A DNA stretch of 64,000 bases from NCBI RefSeq assembly GCF_024868665.1, contig NC_079891.1, positions 12,808,969 to 12,872,968 of the forward strand, in the 5' to 3' direction. A model generated the notes under the pieces. It was not told where the DNA came from. It made no database searches and worked only from the letters and a program-made list of their open reading frames with translations. The stretch comes from Triplophysa rosa (lineage: Eukaryota > Chordata > Actinopteri > Cypriniformes > Nemacheilidae). The position numbers and the translations under genes are program-made. Below are positions 1 to 12,147 of the stretch, piece by piece (position 1 is the first letter of the stretch; each line of letters starts with the position of its first letter).

Positions 1-1087
1 AAGGTGTGGGACCGGCAGCCGGTAGGGCGTACGCCTGCGGAAGCCCTTCCCCCTCCGGGGGGAGCAGTGGCGATCCCGCCTCACTTCTTTCCCCTCGGGT
101 AAAGAACAGGCATTCCATCCATCACTAAGCACCCTTCCAGGGGACAGGCTGGGCAGAGCAGCCCTGCCCCCTTAGGCCGGGGAACAGTTGAGTTATCTCC
201 CACATAGCTCTAACCGGACCTAGTGCTCCAGACGTGGTAACCCCCCCTCCGTGGGCTGTTCCGTCTGATGTATCCTCATGAATGGTTCCCACCTTGGCAA
301 CCCATGACCTCCCCAGGTGGACTCCCACCTTGCGGTTAACTCCTGCAGTCCGCACATTCCTCCCATGAGTTCTCCCCTGATGGTGAGACCATGTGGTGTC
401 TCCACTAATTCCTCCCTACGGTAGGTAGTGGCCTCTGCAGCGTTTTTCCCCCAGGGGGAATAATGCTTACCCAGTGGCCCGTACGGTGCCGGGCGGCTTC
501 TCGCCATTTAGAGAACTAGGCCTCCGCCCGTGACGGCCGGTGATAGGGGCTTCCCAACTTTGTGTAAAGCTCTGGGTCCCCCTACCTCTCCACTGGAGGG
601 TCATAATTTCGCGTTAGCGTCTTCGTCTGACTCGCCCAGGCCAGTCAACGTCGCTCCGCAGAGATTGTGACGCGGCTCAGTGCTGTGGCGTTTTCCATAG
701 GAACCCCATTCTGTCGGTTCGACACAACGTCGAGAGACCGACAGAAAGGGAACGTCTTGGTTACGGATGTAACCTCGGTTCCCTGATGGAGGGAACGAGA
801 CGTTGTGTCCCTCATGCCACAACACTGGCCGCCCACCCCAGCGGTCGGGGGAGGATGCTTTAGGCTCCTCAGACCAAAGGTGAATGAATGAGCACGCCGG
901 CTTCCCTCTTATACCCGGACATCCGGGGAGGAGCCCGGCATGCAAATTTCATTCGCCAATTTTCATTGGCCTTTTCTAAATACTCAGAAGATGATAGGTT
1001 CTCAAGACAAACCCCATTCTGTCGGTTCGACACAACGTCTCGTTCCCTCCATCAGGGAACCGAGGTTACATCCGTAACCAAGACGTT
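1..1087 (+). mobile_element. DIRS retrotransposon, 3' end (copy A), cut by window start
   Basis: This is the region downstream of the tyrosine recombinase, the internal complementary region and the right inverted terminal repeat of a + oriented DIRS element. It aligns along its length with 37340-38425 of the second DIRS copy and, inverted, with 12148-13100 of the main copy. The right end finishes in AAGAC followed by GTT at 1085-1087, the same trinucleotide found at the other DIRS termini here. The coding part lies left of the window. Short open frames inside it are not genes. Confidence 0.9.
707..812. repeat. DIRS internal complementary region (copy A)
   Basis: The left half, ending GGGAAC at 753, is the reverse complement of the outer left DIRS end. 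The right half, starting GTCTTGG, is the reverse complement of the outer right end. The join is at AAC 751-753. In DIRS elements this region is known to template completion of the ends and circle formation. Confidence 0.85.
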
Positions 1088-2028
1088 TTTTTGTCAAATG
1101 TACTTGTTTATATATATTTTTGATAAATTTTGCCTTCTATGAAGTAATAGCAGTAGCATTGTTTTCAAGATACACTTTTTTGCAAGATGACATGTTACAG
1201 TAGTTCCCTTAATATCTCATTGTTACAGAGGATAGTGTGAGCAATAAATAACCAGTGTGTCTCCGTTCCAGTACTCACACTTCCCCTGCCAGAATGTTCC
1301 CCCTCTCAACAGCCCCCTCCCAAAATAGGGTTGTTTGACTTCATGCTGCCCTGTTTAACACGCTGACATAATTTGCTTGTAGGTTAACACAACATGTTTG
1401 TTTATTCTCTTTGGCATTCTAAAGCAACAAAATTTGTATTTTTGTGCTTTTTAATGCCTATTTCACACTTTTCTCTGCAAAGGTTACTACAGTGTCTGTT
1501 TCCATGCTTGTCTTGTATTGTCTTTGTGGCTGTTGACCTAAATTGAATTACATAGCTGTAATGTAGTTTTAATATTGCTTTTCCCTGCCTGATTGGTAAG
1601 CCTGTAAACAGCTTTGTATTGGTATCTGTTAATTTCAGGATATAAGACTGTGTAATAGAGTATATGTGTAAATATATTGAAGCTTATACCCTTTTGTGTG
1701 TATCCTGTATCCTGCCAAGATGAAAATATTGGTCACCACCATGGCATTGGAATAATAATTTAACCAGATGTAATATTTACACCAGATTTGTTTATTAAAT
1801 GAAAGATTTGTCACTCAATCAGATTCTACCATGAAAGTAATTTTTAAATTATTTTTAAATCAGATGATCAGATAATTTATGTTGTGATTCTTAGGTATTT
1901 GCAGAAGGAATACTTATCTGGACAAATGTTGTCGATGTCTTGCAGATATGTGGCACTTTGGTTGAACTAGCCCTGTACACAGACTAATGTTTTTATTTAA
2001 AAAATAATATTTTCATCTCCATTTTGGT
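1088..2028. other. No gene seen, AT-rich
   Basis: This is AT-rich sequence between the DIRS right end and the left end of the hAT-like element. I see no long frame, splice-like exon or recognised repeat in it. Confidence 0.5.
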
Positions 2029-2333
2029 GCTCCGTCCAGTGGCGTTGCTAGGCCCTTTTTAGGGGAGCTAAAGCCCCCCTAAAGTTCTAGCTTAGCCCCC
2101 CTAAAATATTGTGAGTAATAATATAATCTGTACAAGAATTCGAGATCGCTTTATAGTCCCCTTTAAAACTCTTATTATGAAAACGGCGTTAGGCTGTGGT
2201 ATTTAGCGCATTCTTCAGTTCACAGCAGCACATTGGAGTAAACGTCATAAGCAGAGTAACGTTACAGGGTGTGTGCATTAACATGACATCTGCATTTTTG
2301 CCATTCTTTGTTATAAATGCAGCTTAATATGAT

Positions 2334-3523
2334 GCACAGGTCAAATATAACAGACTATAAATTCCTATATGCAATATTAATTAAGTAAAACTTAAAAATA
2401 CTAAAGCAGCCCCCCCGGCCAGGCAAATAGTGCAAAAAAAACAGTATGCAAACGGTGGCAAGGAACCCAAAACTCTAATCGAGAAAAAAAACTCAGGAGA
2501 ACCCAGGCCCAACCAAGGGATTCCAGATCCCCTCTGGCAAAAGCTGCTGCCTCTGTACAAGCTCCACAGAGCTTGCACAACAAGGCTAAATAAAAATAAA
2601 TAAATTTACTAATAAGGTAAATTATAGTTTTAAGATTATCATTAATAATCTAATAGCATTTGAAATTTTGTGGTGAAGACATGTCAAGAGACCGCGTCCT
2701 TCTTTATCCAGCTCTATCATCTCAGCTCTTGTCAGGTCGCCGCTTCCCATTCTCCGCTCTACCATCAGGTCTGGGCATGAACTGCATCCTGCTCACCATG
2801 GTAACCTTGGAACAATGAGACAAGACTGGTTGAGAGTAGAGTACTGTTTTGCACTCTTTGATGCAACAAGTACATCAGTTGTGTTTTTAGTTCTGGTTGA
2901 ACCACCTAAGAGTGCATTACAGTAGTCTAGTCTTGATGTCATGAATGCATGAATTAACTTCTCTGCATCTGACATTGAAAGCATATGACGTAGTTTAGAT
3001 TAAGATGGAAAAACGCAATTTTACAGGTGTTGGCGACGTGGCTCTCAAATGACAGATTACTATCGAATAGAACGCCAAGATTCTTTGCTGACGACGAGGG
3101 TTTTGTGGAACATCCGTCAATAGTTAAGCAGTATTCTTGGTTGTTACGTATAGCAGTTTTCGGTCCAATAAGTAACACTTCTGTTTTGTCCGAGTTCAGT
3201 AATAACAAGTTGTTACTCATCCAGTTTTTTATATCGACTATGCATTCCATTATTCGATGGAACTGCTGTGTTTCATGAGGCTTTGAGGAAATATAAAGTT
3301 GAGTATCATCAGCATAACAGTGAAAGCTAACTCTGTGTCGCTTTATTTATTATTATAGGTAGCATGTATAATGCGAAGAGCAGAGGCCCTAAGACTGAGC
3401 CCTGTGATACACTGTACTGGACTTGCGATTTGCGTGACACCTCATTGTTTATTGCTACAAATTGAAAACGGTCGGATAAATAAGATTTAAACCATTTCAA
3501 AGCTATTCCTTTAATGCCGAGGT
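2334..3523 (-). mobile_element. L2-type LINE fragment, 3' part
   Basis: This sequence is nearly the same as 40650-42290, with about 470 bases missing. On the - strand it encodes pieces of a reverse transcriptase C-terminus, such as SRLDYCNALLGG and [20 protein letters not shown], which belong to the L2/CR1 group. Frames are broken. It lies inside the hAT-like element. It is a dead fragment. Confidence 0.8.
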
Positions 3524-5760
3524 AATACGTTCACCCCTCGTTAACTAACGTTAGTTGTTTACGTTACCTCCAGCTAAATGAAAGCACTTTACACCAATGA
3601 CGGCATACTTTAGAAAACGATCATGATGATGTTGTTGCGCACAGAAATGTGTCATTCGTGATGATGTGCTGTTTGATTTATCTGCACCTAAGTTATAGAG
3701 AGTTGACGGTAGTTTTGACAGCCCCGGAAAGACGTCGACGGGCAGATAGAGTTACGTTACTGTAGTTCAGCCTGGTGCGGCTGTGTTATTCATTGTTCTG
3801 AGTTCCGAGGAAACAAAAGTGTACCTAGAAGCTCTTTGTCGTTTTTCAGATGCTTCAGTATTTTTATTATTAATTTAAAACATATTGTGGATGTGTTGTG
3901 GAAAAATTTCAGTCTTGTAGTTCAAAAAATCTCTCAGACAAAGAAGGTCCGGGTGTCGAGGAGTTAACTTTATTTGCTCGAGCCAAACAAAGTGAGATGT
4001 TCCAAGTCATCTAAAAACCAAGTGTTTTCCAGTCTATAATTATAGTAAAATTTCTGAAAGGTGGTCTCTTCTGAAACCAATCAGGTATTTTCCTGTTATC
4101 TCTTATTTTTATTAACCAATTGTTAATTGTCTGCCACCAATAAGTCCCAGGTAACAATGTACGTATCTAATGGTGGTACGCTGGTTATTACATCATTTTT
4201 AAAATAATTTGCATACAATGGTTACTACACGAGACCACCAAACAAGCCATGGTCTCCATACGAGACGACGTGGCGTCCGTGCGTAATCATGGTTACTTTT
4301 AAACAGTGGAAAATCCCCAGGTTTCAGAGAGAGCACAGCAGGCTTCAAACTTTAGGCCTCTAAAAACATCACTGGATTTTACCTTGTTACATTGTGCTCA
4401 AATGTGCTTTAAACATGCTTAAAGTGACATTAAGTGCATTTATATGAACAATCATTGGTTACAGGTACAGATTGTGTCATTAAATCATCAATTCGTCTTC
4501 AAATAATCAAATTATCATCATAAACCTACTTATATGTAATTATTCTTATTGACTATGATTTCAGATCAACCCATCTATGTACTAATGTTCCTATGAATAC
4601 TTCTCAATACTTTCTAGGTATTTTATCAAGTGCATTTATAACTGTGGTGAAAAACAGTGCGCAATACATGTAAAAAACATCTATATGTGTCCAGAAATTA
4701 CACAATAGATGTAATAGATGAACACGCAGTCATGCACTATGGAAGCATATTGGTTGCTATTTTCAATTTGAAATGCAATACGCAAAATGGCAATGCAGTA
4801 TGTAAAATGACAATGCAATTGTGTATTTAAATATACATTTTAAATTATTGGTGAAATGTTTCCGTAACTTCAGGAATCGAGTTACAGTGGATCTGTCACA
4901 ACCCAAACTGCAGCATCCGGATGAATAAGTAACGTTCACCAAGGTTCATTTTCGTAAGGGCAGATCTCCACTTGTTTATGTATATTTGTGCATAATCTCT
5001 CCCTTTAAACTGCCTCCAGCACAAAAGTAGCACAGTACAGACAGGTGTTTTTTCACGTGGATGGATCGCATTTGTGATTGTACAGTTAGTTACTGAAGAG
5101 TGGTCTCACAAAACGACCATTTCTGAACGATTGTGTGAAGATATTGTGACAAAAAAGACAATAATCGAAATACTGAATGTGTTCATGATGAAAACGCGTA
5201 TGAGAAAGTCATATGAGACATTCAACAGGCGAGCTCACCGCTTAATAAGGCAGAGAATTCTGAGATGTTCTAGCAATGTAGTGTAAAAGACCACCCACTG
5301 GCCCAACGACGGAATCCAATGGCATGGTTGAAGGGATCTCATGTTCTGCTTCTCCTCAGAGATTTCTACATGAAGTTATTTAAAGGAGAGGTTTCTTGCT
5401 ACTTTTACACAAATGTAATATAAATCTTAGGGTCCACAGAATGTGTCTCTGAAGTTTCACCTCAAAATACACCCGCAGATCTTTTATTATACCGTGCCCT
5501 AATTGCCCAGTTATGCATGTGAGGAGAAACGCGCTGTTTTAGTGAGTGTCTCTTTAAGTGCAAATGAGCTGCTAGTCTCCGCCCCCTTTTCACAGAAAAC
5601 TCAGCCAGGGTTTAGAGCCTGTGCTTCCAACGACAAAAGAAGGGTCACATGAAGCGAATGAGAAACGCTGTTTCCGTCTTTAAACACCAAACACATTGTT
5701 TTCTAAAAGCGAACAGACTCCTAACAAAGGCGCCATGTTTTCTACATGCGAAATTACACA
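3524..5760. other. No gene seen inside hAT-like element
   Basis: This is mostly AT-rich sequence without convincing coding potential. The frame at 5074-5286 (70 codons) has no recognised domain. Nothing here looks like an adgrv1 exon. Confidence 0.45.
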
Positions 5761-5775
5761 TGACAAACCGGTCGC

Positions 5776-5998
5776 GTGTTTACAAGACCATACACACTGC
5801 TTTCTATAACTGAAGATACTCAAGACAAACGCATCGCGTTTTCTCTAAGTGAAAGTAACGTTACACAGGACAAACCTGTTGCGTGTTTACAGACCATACA
5901 CACTGCTTTCTATAACTGAAGATACTCAAGACAAACGCATCGCGTTTTCTCTAAGTGAAAGTAACGTTACACAGGACAAACCTGTTGCGTGTTTACAA
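5776..5998. repeat. ~106-bp tandem satellite running into the gap
   Basis: Units starting with GTGTTTACA lie at 5776, 5883 and 5989, giving periods of 107 and 106 bases, and the units are almost identical. The array runs straight into the run of N, so its true length is unknown. Confidence 0.85.
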
Positions 5999-6814
5999 NN
6001 NNNNNNNNNNNNNNNNNNNNNNNNNNNNNNNNNNNNNNNNNNNNNNNNNNNNNNNNNNNNNNNNNNNNNNNNNNNNNNNNNNNNNNNNNNNNNNNNNNNN
6101 NNNNNNNNNNNNNNNNNNNNNNNNNNNNNNNNNNNNNNNNNNNNNNNNNNNNNNNNNNNNNNNNNNNNNNNNNNNNNNNNNNNNNNNNNNNNNNNNNNNN
6201 NNNNNNNNNNNNNNNNNNNNNNNNNNNNNNNNNNNNNNNNNNNNNNNNNNNNNNNNNNNNNNNNNNNNNNNNNNNNNNNNNNNNNNNNNNNNNNNNNNNN
6301 NNNNNNNNNNNNNNNNNNNNNNNNNNNNNNNNNNNNNNNNNNNNNNNNNNNNNNNNNNNNNNNNNNNNNNNNNNNNNNNNNNNNNNNNNNNNNNNNNNNN
6401 NNNNNNNNNNNNNNNNNNNNNNNNNNNNNNNNNNNNNNNNNNNNNNNNNNNNNNNNNNNNNNNNNNNNNNNNNNNNNNNNNNNNNNNNNNNNNNNNNNNN
6501 NNNNNNNNNNNNNNNNNNNNNNNNNNNNNNNNNNNNNNNNNNNNNNNNNNNNNNNNNNNNNNNNNNNNNNNNNNNNNNNNNNNNNNNNNNNNNNNNNNNN
6601 NNNNNNNNNNNNNNNNNNNNNNNNNNNNNNNNNNNNNNNNNNNNNNNNNNNNNNNNNNNNNNNNNNNNNNNNNNNNNNNNNNNNNNNNNNNNNNNNNNNN
6701 NNNNNNNNNNNNNNNNNNNNNNNNNNNNNNNNNNNNNNNNNNNNNNNNNNNNNNNNNNNNNNNNNNNNNNNNNNNNNNNNNNNNNNNNNNNNNNNNNNNN
6801 NNNNNNNNNNNNNN
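5999..6814. other. Assembly gap (816 N)
   Basis: This is a run of N between the 106-bp satellite and a short (TA)n tract. The satellite is the likely cause of the gap. Long apparent frames across it are artefacts. Confidence 0.99.
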
Positions 6815-6985
6815 TATATATATATAGTTATCCTTTCGTTTGGGACCTGCAGTCGCACAGTCTCACGCCGGCCGGGTTCGTGGATCTCACAGTCACAAAA
6901 CTGTCAGTTCTGATCTTTAGTCAGAGGTTGCCGGGTAGACTAATATCATTAAGTCTGGCCGCCCAATACTTGCTCAGAAACATAA

Positions 6986-7315
6986 TGTGACGAGGGAGGC
7001 GTGATGAGAGCCGTGGGAGGAGCAAGTGAGGCCGGTGATGCGATTGATAATGAGCGTCAGCTGGGTGCCACTGGCCTCATATCTCCCACGGAGGAGATCG
7101 GAAGCATAAAAGGCCGAGCGGCAGGAGCATACGACGAGAGAGGACCGGGCCCGGACATTAGTTAAGTTTTGTTTATGTTCGTGTGGCCGGCAGTCGTCCG
7201 TGATGGGCTGCCGGCCTGTTTTGCTGCTGTTTAATATATATATTTTTTTTATTAAAGTGTTTAAATGTTCGCCGGTTCTCGCCTCCTTCCTTCCCGTTTT
7301 ATTGAGTTTATTACA
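6986..7315 (+). mobile_element. Solo LTR, 330 bp
   Basis: The sequence starts TGTGACGAGG and ends TTTATTACA, giving TGT...ACA ends. It is flanked on both sides by the direct repeat CATAA (6981-6985 and 7316-7320). A TATA-like CATAAAAGG lies near 7106 and an ATTAAAG polyadenylation-like signal near 7250. The 5-bp duplication fits a Ty3/Gypsy or retrovirus-like element reduced to one LTR by recombination. The family is not identified. Confidence 0.8.
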
Positions 7316-7671
7316 CATAACAATAGTTATTTTAGTCACGATCATGCAACTTGCTAAGGCAGGTGATAGGTGGAATTCTGGTACATGTGAGCTTTAATAA
7401 ATATGCCCCATTTATAGTTTAAAATCAAAACTCCAGTCCATCCTATCCTGACATATTGGTGTTGCAGTAACAAAACAGGCTGCTTTCAAACTACCAGTAA
7501 TAACAGACTGTGAAGAATTCAGATATAATCAACAAATGTATTATGCCAGGCAGGTACAACATTAATTAAAAATCATATAATGCACATACGAAGAAATTCC
7601 AAACTTAATAGACAAAGACAATATAATATAAGAATAAAATTAAACCACAAAGTTTATCATACCTGGCAAAA

Positions 7672-7872
7672 TCGAGAAACACCGTTGCAGTGTGGGAAGT
7701 TCTGGTTACAGATGCTTCCAAATCGAGACACACACTTGCAGTGTGGGAAGTTCTGGTTACAGATGCTTCCCTGAGACACACAATTGCAGTGTGGGAAGTT
7801 CTGGTTACAGATGCTTCCAAATCGAGACACACAATTGCAGTGTGGGAAGTTCTGGTTACAGATGCTTCCCTG
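7672..7872. repeat. Minisatellite with alternating 51/48-bp units
   Basis: The motif GCAGTGTGGGAAGTTCTGG begins at 7687, 7738, 7786 and 7837, with spacings of 51, 48 and 51. Two spacer types, CCAAATCGAGACACAC and CCCTGAGACACAC, alternate and give a 99-bp higher-order unit. The array ends next to TTATATACCCAGATGT, which resembles the DIRS ITR promoter read backwards. Confidence 0.85.
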
Positions 7873-9339
7873 AGTCTTTAGCCAATGCACCTTATATACC
7901 CAGATGTAACAAAGAATCCAATGGTCAGTGAGAAACTCGGTTTGTTTGTTTTCTCGTGACTAAAGAGAGCATCAAATGGGATCTCAATCTATCTGTAAAC
8001 AAGATTCCATGAGAAAGTCACACCTCTTAGAGAAGTGCAGATTATGTCCTAAAGTTGAAAAGCTCTAATACAGTCTTTGTTAGGTTTAAAGGAACTAGAC
8101 ATTTTTACCCATCGCACAATGACCTTTAAAACAAACAAAACATGATGATCAAGTCTTCATAACATGACAATAAATGATATAACAGTATGAAATGTGTAAG
8201 CACATTTCAAGTGGTCAGGGCCTGAAGAGATGAAGGGGAGGGGAGAGGTGTGATGAGAAGAGGGGGTTCAGTTCCTGGGCATCAACAACCCCTGATGGGA
8301 GGTGCAGGATATCATTCCTCGGGATCTAGCAACAAATTGGGTTTAATTTTTTTGTGTCCCAGCATCACAAACAAACTCAGTTCTTAGTACTTTTCCAGCT
8401 GCCTTACAGTAGCTACTACAATGTAGCAATGTATCGTCTACAGACACGTAATAATCTTAAAAAAACAAGTAAGTAATTTTTGTCTTTGTGCTCTAATTCG
8501 TGTGCATGCGATTTTAATGTTTTTATCAGTTCTGCAGCTGCACATCCATGCACGTAACGAGCGATGCTGGCTCCACCTTCACACAATGACGCTGTATCAG
8601 GGAGGGGGCCTGGCCAGCTCGAAATGCATTTTCAAGTCCACATTGAATTTTGCAACACTCAGCGCGCTGTGTAATGAAAATGCATTCCAAAATGTTCAAC
8701 CCGTGAATGTTAATGCATTTAGGGAAAATAACATTTGAATGATCATTTTGCAACAGTTTTGCTTGGCTATCTTAAACACATATACTCAATCCGGGGAATG
8801 CATTTTCATTTTAATTTTCCAACTTAAAGAGTATTAAAATATGCATTCAAAATACATTAAAAGTAGTGTAGGAACGGACAAATGTCAATTGTATTATTGA
8901 ATTTTCATTTTAATTTTGCACCTAATGTTGCACATATGTTATTTTAAATGTATATTTAAAGACATAAATGCATTGTCATTTTACATACTGCATTGCCATT
9001 TTGCAAATTGCATTTCAATTTGATAATTGCTACCAATATGCTTCCATAATGCACTGGAGTGACAGTGCTTGTACTAATCAGAATGAATGGCAGGGAAACA
9101 TATCAAGTTATTCCTACTAAATAATGATTCAGCAGTTGATTGTGACATTTATTATATGGATTTGTGGCTGTTGTTGTCACTGTGAATTATAAATGTTGCA
9201 GATTGACCGATTAATGTGATATTCATTTGAAAAACAACAACTTGTCTTTATGCTTTTCTGCATATTCTTTCTTAATTATTTATTTTAGTAATGTATACAG
9301 TATGTTGTGCTTAGAGTGTGGCTATATATATATATATAT
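7796..9339. repeat. Near-identical 1.54-kb duplication, copy 1
   Basis: This matches 10553-12096 at a constant offset of 2757 with no indel that I could see. Identity ends just after a (TA)8 tract. The frames at 8502-8738 and 11259-11495 are the same sequence in the two copies and do not look like a real gene. Confidence 0.92.
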
Positions 9340-9390
9340 CCTAATTGGAGGCTGAGCCCCCCTAATATTGAAAACCTAGAATCGCTCCTG
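9340..9390 (-). mobile_element. hAT-like right terminus without DIRS insertion
   Basis: This short stretch contains AGCCCCCCTAATATTG and then GAAAACCTAGAATCGCTCCTG, finishing in an inverted CAG-type hAT terminus at 9390. The same terminus at 12141-12147 plus 18265-18279 is split by the DIRS element. It therefore acts as a related empty site. The 8 bases after it, TTTCTTAC, do not match the left flank at 2029-2036. Confidence 0.7.
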
Positions 9391-9485
9391 TTTCTTACGT
9401 ATTAGACATGATAGCTCTCAATTTTAGGCTACTGTAGTTTAATGTTGAACGGCTGTTAAAATAAAGAACAAAATAATCAATTTAA

Positions 9486-10046
9486 GGGGGTCATATGACA
9501 CAGCTAAAACGGATATTATTGTTTGTTTTAGATGTAATGCAATGTGTATACATGATTTAAGGTTCAAAAACGTTGTATTTTCCACATACCGTGCATGTTT
9601 GTATCTCCTCTTTGCCCCGCCTCTCTGAAACGCGCAGATTTTTTACAAAGCTCGTCGCTCTGAAAAGCGAGGTGTGCTATGATTGGCCAGTTAACCAGTG
9701 CGTAGTGATTGGTGGAATACTGCAAGCGTGTGACGGAAATGTAACGCCTCTTACCATATTTGGAACATCAGGTTCCAAAGCAATTGTACTAAGAGGTACG
9801 CCCACCTTACTTGCGTTTACATTTGGGCGGTCTTAGTCAAATCATACCACGAACTGACGTAGATTTGTGGGGGTGTGGTTACACGAGGCGTTTCAGGCAG
9901 GTCTGGGTGAGCATTCGCTTTCAGATAAAATGCATCTTTTGTTCCGACACTTTCTTTTTTGCAATTTTACGTGTCTAATACACGCATGGGCAATTTATAA
10001 CACACCAAAGACACAGAAAAACACGTATTTGCACCATATGACCCCT
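9486..10046. mobile_element. TTAA-flanked MITE with GGGGTCATATG termini
   Basis: The left end GGGGGTCATATGAC follows TTAA at 9482-9485. The right end CATATGACCCC is followed by TTTAA, with TTAA at 10047-10050. A relative lies in inverted orientation at 23929-24211. TTAA targets are used by piggyBac and Kolobok elements, and I cannot decide between them. No transposase is encoded. Confidence 0.75.
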
Positions 10047-10552
10047 TTAATGGAGACATCACTTGCAGTGCTAATATCAGAATGTTGGTGAGTTTTTAGC
10101 ATCATGTTGGTGAGTTTAATCAACAGTGAATAATACACATTTGTCATGAAAGTCTAGCTGAACAGCAAAAATGAAATAAAGTAATACAATACAGAAACAC
10201 AACACTACAACCCAGAGGAAATCTATTTTCTGCACATTAGAAACAGAAGACAAGGAAAATGTGTGATAGAGACACCAATACAGTGTGATAAAACGATACA
10301 GAGCCCTGGGAGCTCTGGTGTTATCAGGGCCCTTGAATAACACATGGCACATGGAGAGTGGGAACCGGAATGAATGCATGCTGGAACGTGTCTCTCTGGG
10401 TGGTGGAGGATTGAATAAAGCTCTGCTGTTCATGCCCGGGGGCTTAAACCAATTAAGAGCTCATTTGAGAATTAATCTGTGTGATTATTCTCTCATAGTA
10501 TCAAACACAGATCAGTGTTCAAGTATAGCGTCAGAAAGAGAGAGAGAGGCAN
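10047..10552. other. No gene seen; ends at a single N (contig join)
   Basis: This is low-complexity and AT-rich sequence ending in a short GA run and one N at 10552. A single N marks an assembly join rather than a measured base. The duplicated block restarts directly after it. Confidence 0.7.
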
Positions 10553-12096
10553 AAGTTCTGGTTACAGATGCTTCCAAATCGAGACACACAATTGCAGTGT
10601 GGGAAGTTCTGGTTACAGATGCTTCCCTGAGTCTTTAGCCAATGCACCTTATATACCCAGATGTAACAAAGAATCCAATGGTCAGTGAGAAACTCGGTTT
10701 GTTTGTTTTCTCGTGACTAAAGAGAGCATCAAATGGGATCTCAATCTATCTGTAAACAAGATTCCATGAGAAAGTCACACCTCTTAGAGAAGTGCAGATT
10801 ATGTCCTAAAGTTGAAAAGCTCTAATACAGTCTTTGTTAGGTTTAAAGGAACTAGACATTTTTACCCATCGCACAATGACCTTTAAAACAAACAAAACAT
10901 GATGATCAAGTCTTCATAACATGACAATAAATGATATAACAGTATGAAATGTGTAAGCACATTTCAAGTGGTCAGGGCCTGAAGAGATGAAGGGGAGGGG
11001 AGAGGTGTGATGAGAAGAGGGGGTTCAGTTCCTGGGCATCAACAACCCCTGATGGGAGGTGCAGGATATCATTCCTCGGGATCTAGCAACAAATTGGGTT
11101 TAATTTTTTTGTGTCCCAGCATCACAAACAAACTCAGTTCTTAGTACTTTTCCAGCTGCCTTACAGTAGCTACTACAATGTAGCAATGTATCGTCTACAG
11201 ACACGTAATAATCTTAAAAAAACAAGTAAGTAATTTTTGTCTTTGTGCTCTAATTCGTGTGCATGCGATTTTAATGTTTTTATCAGTTCTGCAGCTGCAC
11301 ATCCATGCACGTAACGAGCGATGCTGGCTCCACCTTCACACAATGACGCTGTATCAGGGAGGGGGCCTGGCCAGCTCGAAATGCATTTTCAAGTCCACAT
11401 TGAATTTTGCAACACTCAGCGCGCTGTGTAATGAAAATGCATTCCAAAATGTTCAACCCGTGAATGTTAATGCATTTAGGGAAAATAACATTTGAATGAT
11501 CATTTTGCAACAGTTTTGCTTGGCTATCTTAAACACATATACTCAATCCGGGGAATGCATTTTCATTTTAATTTTCCAACTTAAAGAGTATTAAAATATG
11601 CATTCAAAATACATTAAAAGTAGTGTAGGAACGGACAAATGTCAATTGTATTATTGAATTTTCATTTTAATTTTGCACCTAATGTTGCACATATGTTATT
11701 TTAAATGTATATTTAAAGACATAAATGCATTGTCATTTTACATACTGCATTGCCATTTTGCAAATTGCATTTCAATTTGATAATTGCTACCAATATGCTT
11801 CCATAATGCACTGGAGTGACAGTGCTTGTACTAATCAGAATGAATGGCAGGGAAACATATCAAGTTATTCCTACTAAATAATGATTCAGCAGTTGATTGT
11901 GACATTTATTATATGGATTTGTGGCTGTTGTTGTCACTGTGAATTATAAATGTTGCAGATTGACCGATTAATGTGATATTCATTTGAAAAACAACAACTT
12001 GTCTTTATGCTTTTCTGCATATTCTTTCTTAATTATTTATTTTAGTAATGTATACAGTATGTTGTGCTTAGAGTGTGGCTATATATATATATATAT
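10553..12096. repeat. Near-identical 1.54-kb duplication, copy 2
   Basis: This is the second copy of 7796-9339, starting inside the minisatellite directly after the N. After the (TA)8 tract it continues into a different version of the hAT right end, which carries the DIRS insertion. It may be a true tandem duplication or two haplotypes or loci joined by assembly. Confidence 0.92.
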
Positions 12097-12147
12097 TATT
12101 TATAATAGTGGAGTGTATTTCTTTGAGCGCCCCTAATTATTGAAAAC

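Noticed and set aside
5849..6990. Three long open frames of 290-354 codons
   Set aside because: They consist almost entirely of N and only reflect the assembly gap.
7672..7872. Regular repeats resembling a CRISPR array
   Set aside because: The units are tandem with no unique spacers, the genome is vertebrate and there are no cas genes. It is a minisatellite.
8502..8753. Overlapping small frames duplicated at 11259-11510
   Set aside because: They are the same repeat twice, have no domain or splice context and lie in a transposon-derived block.
9867..10091. Frame conserved between 9867-10091 and 23893-24108
   Set aside because: The similarity comes from two copies of a MITE, not a gene. Neither frame fills the element or has a motif.
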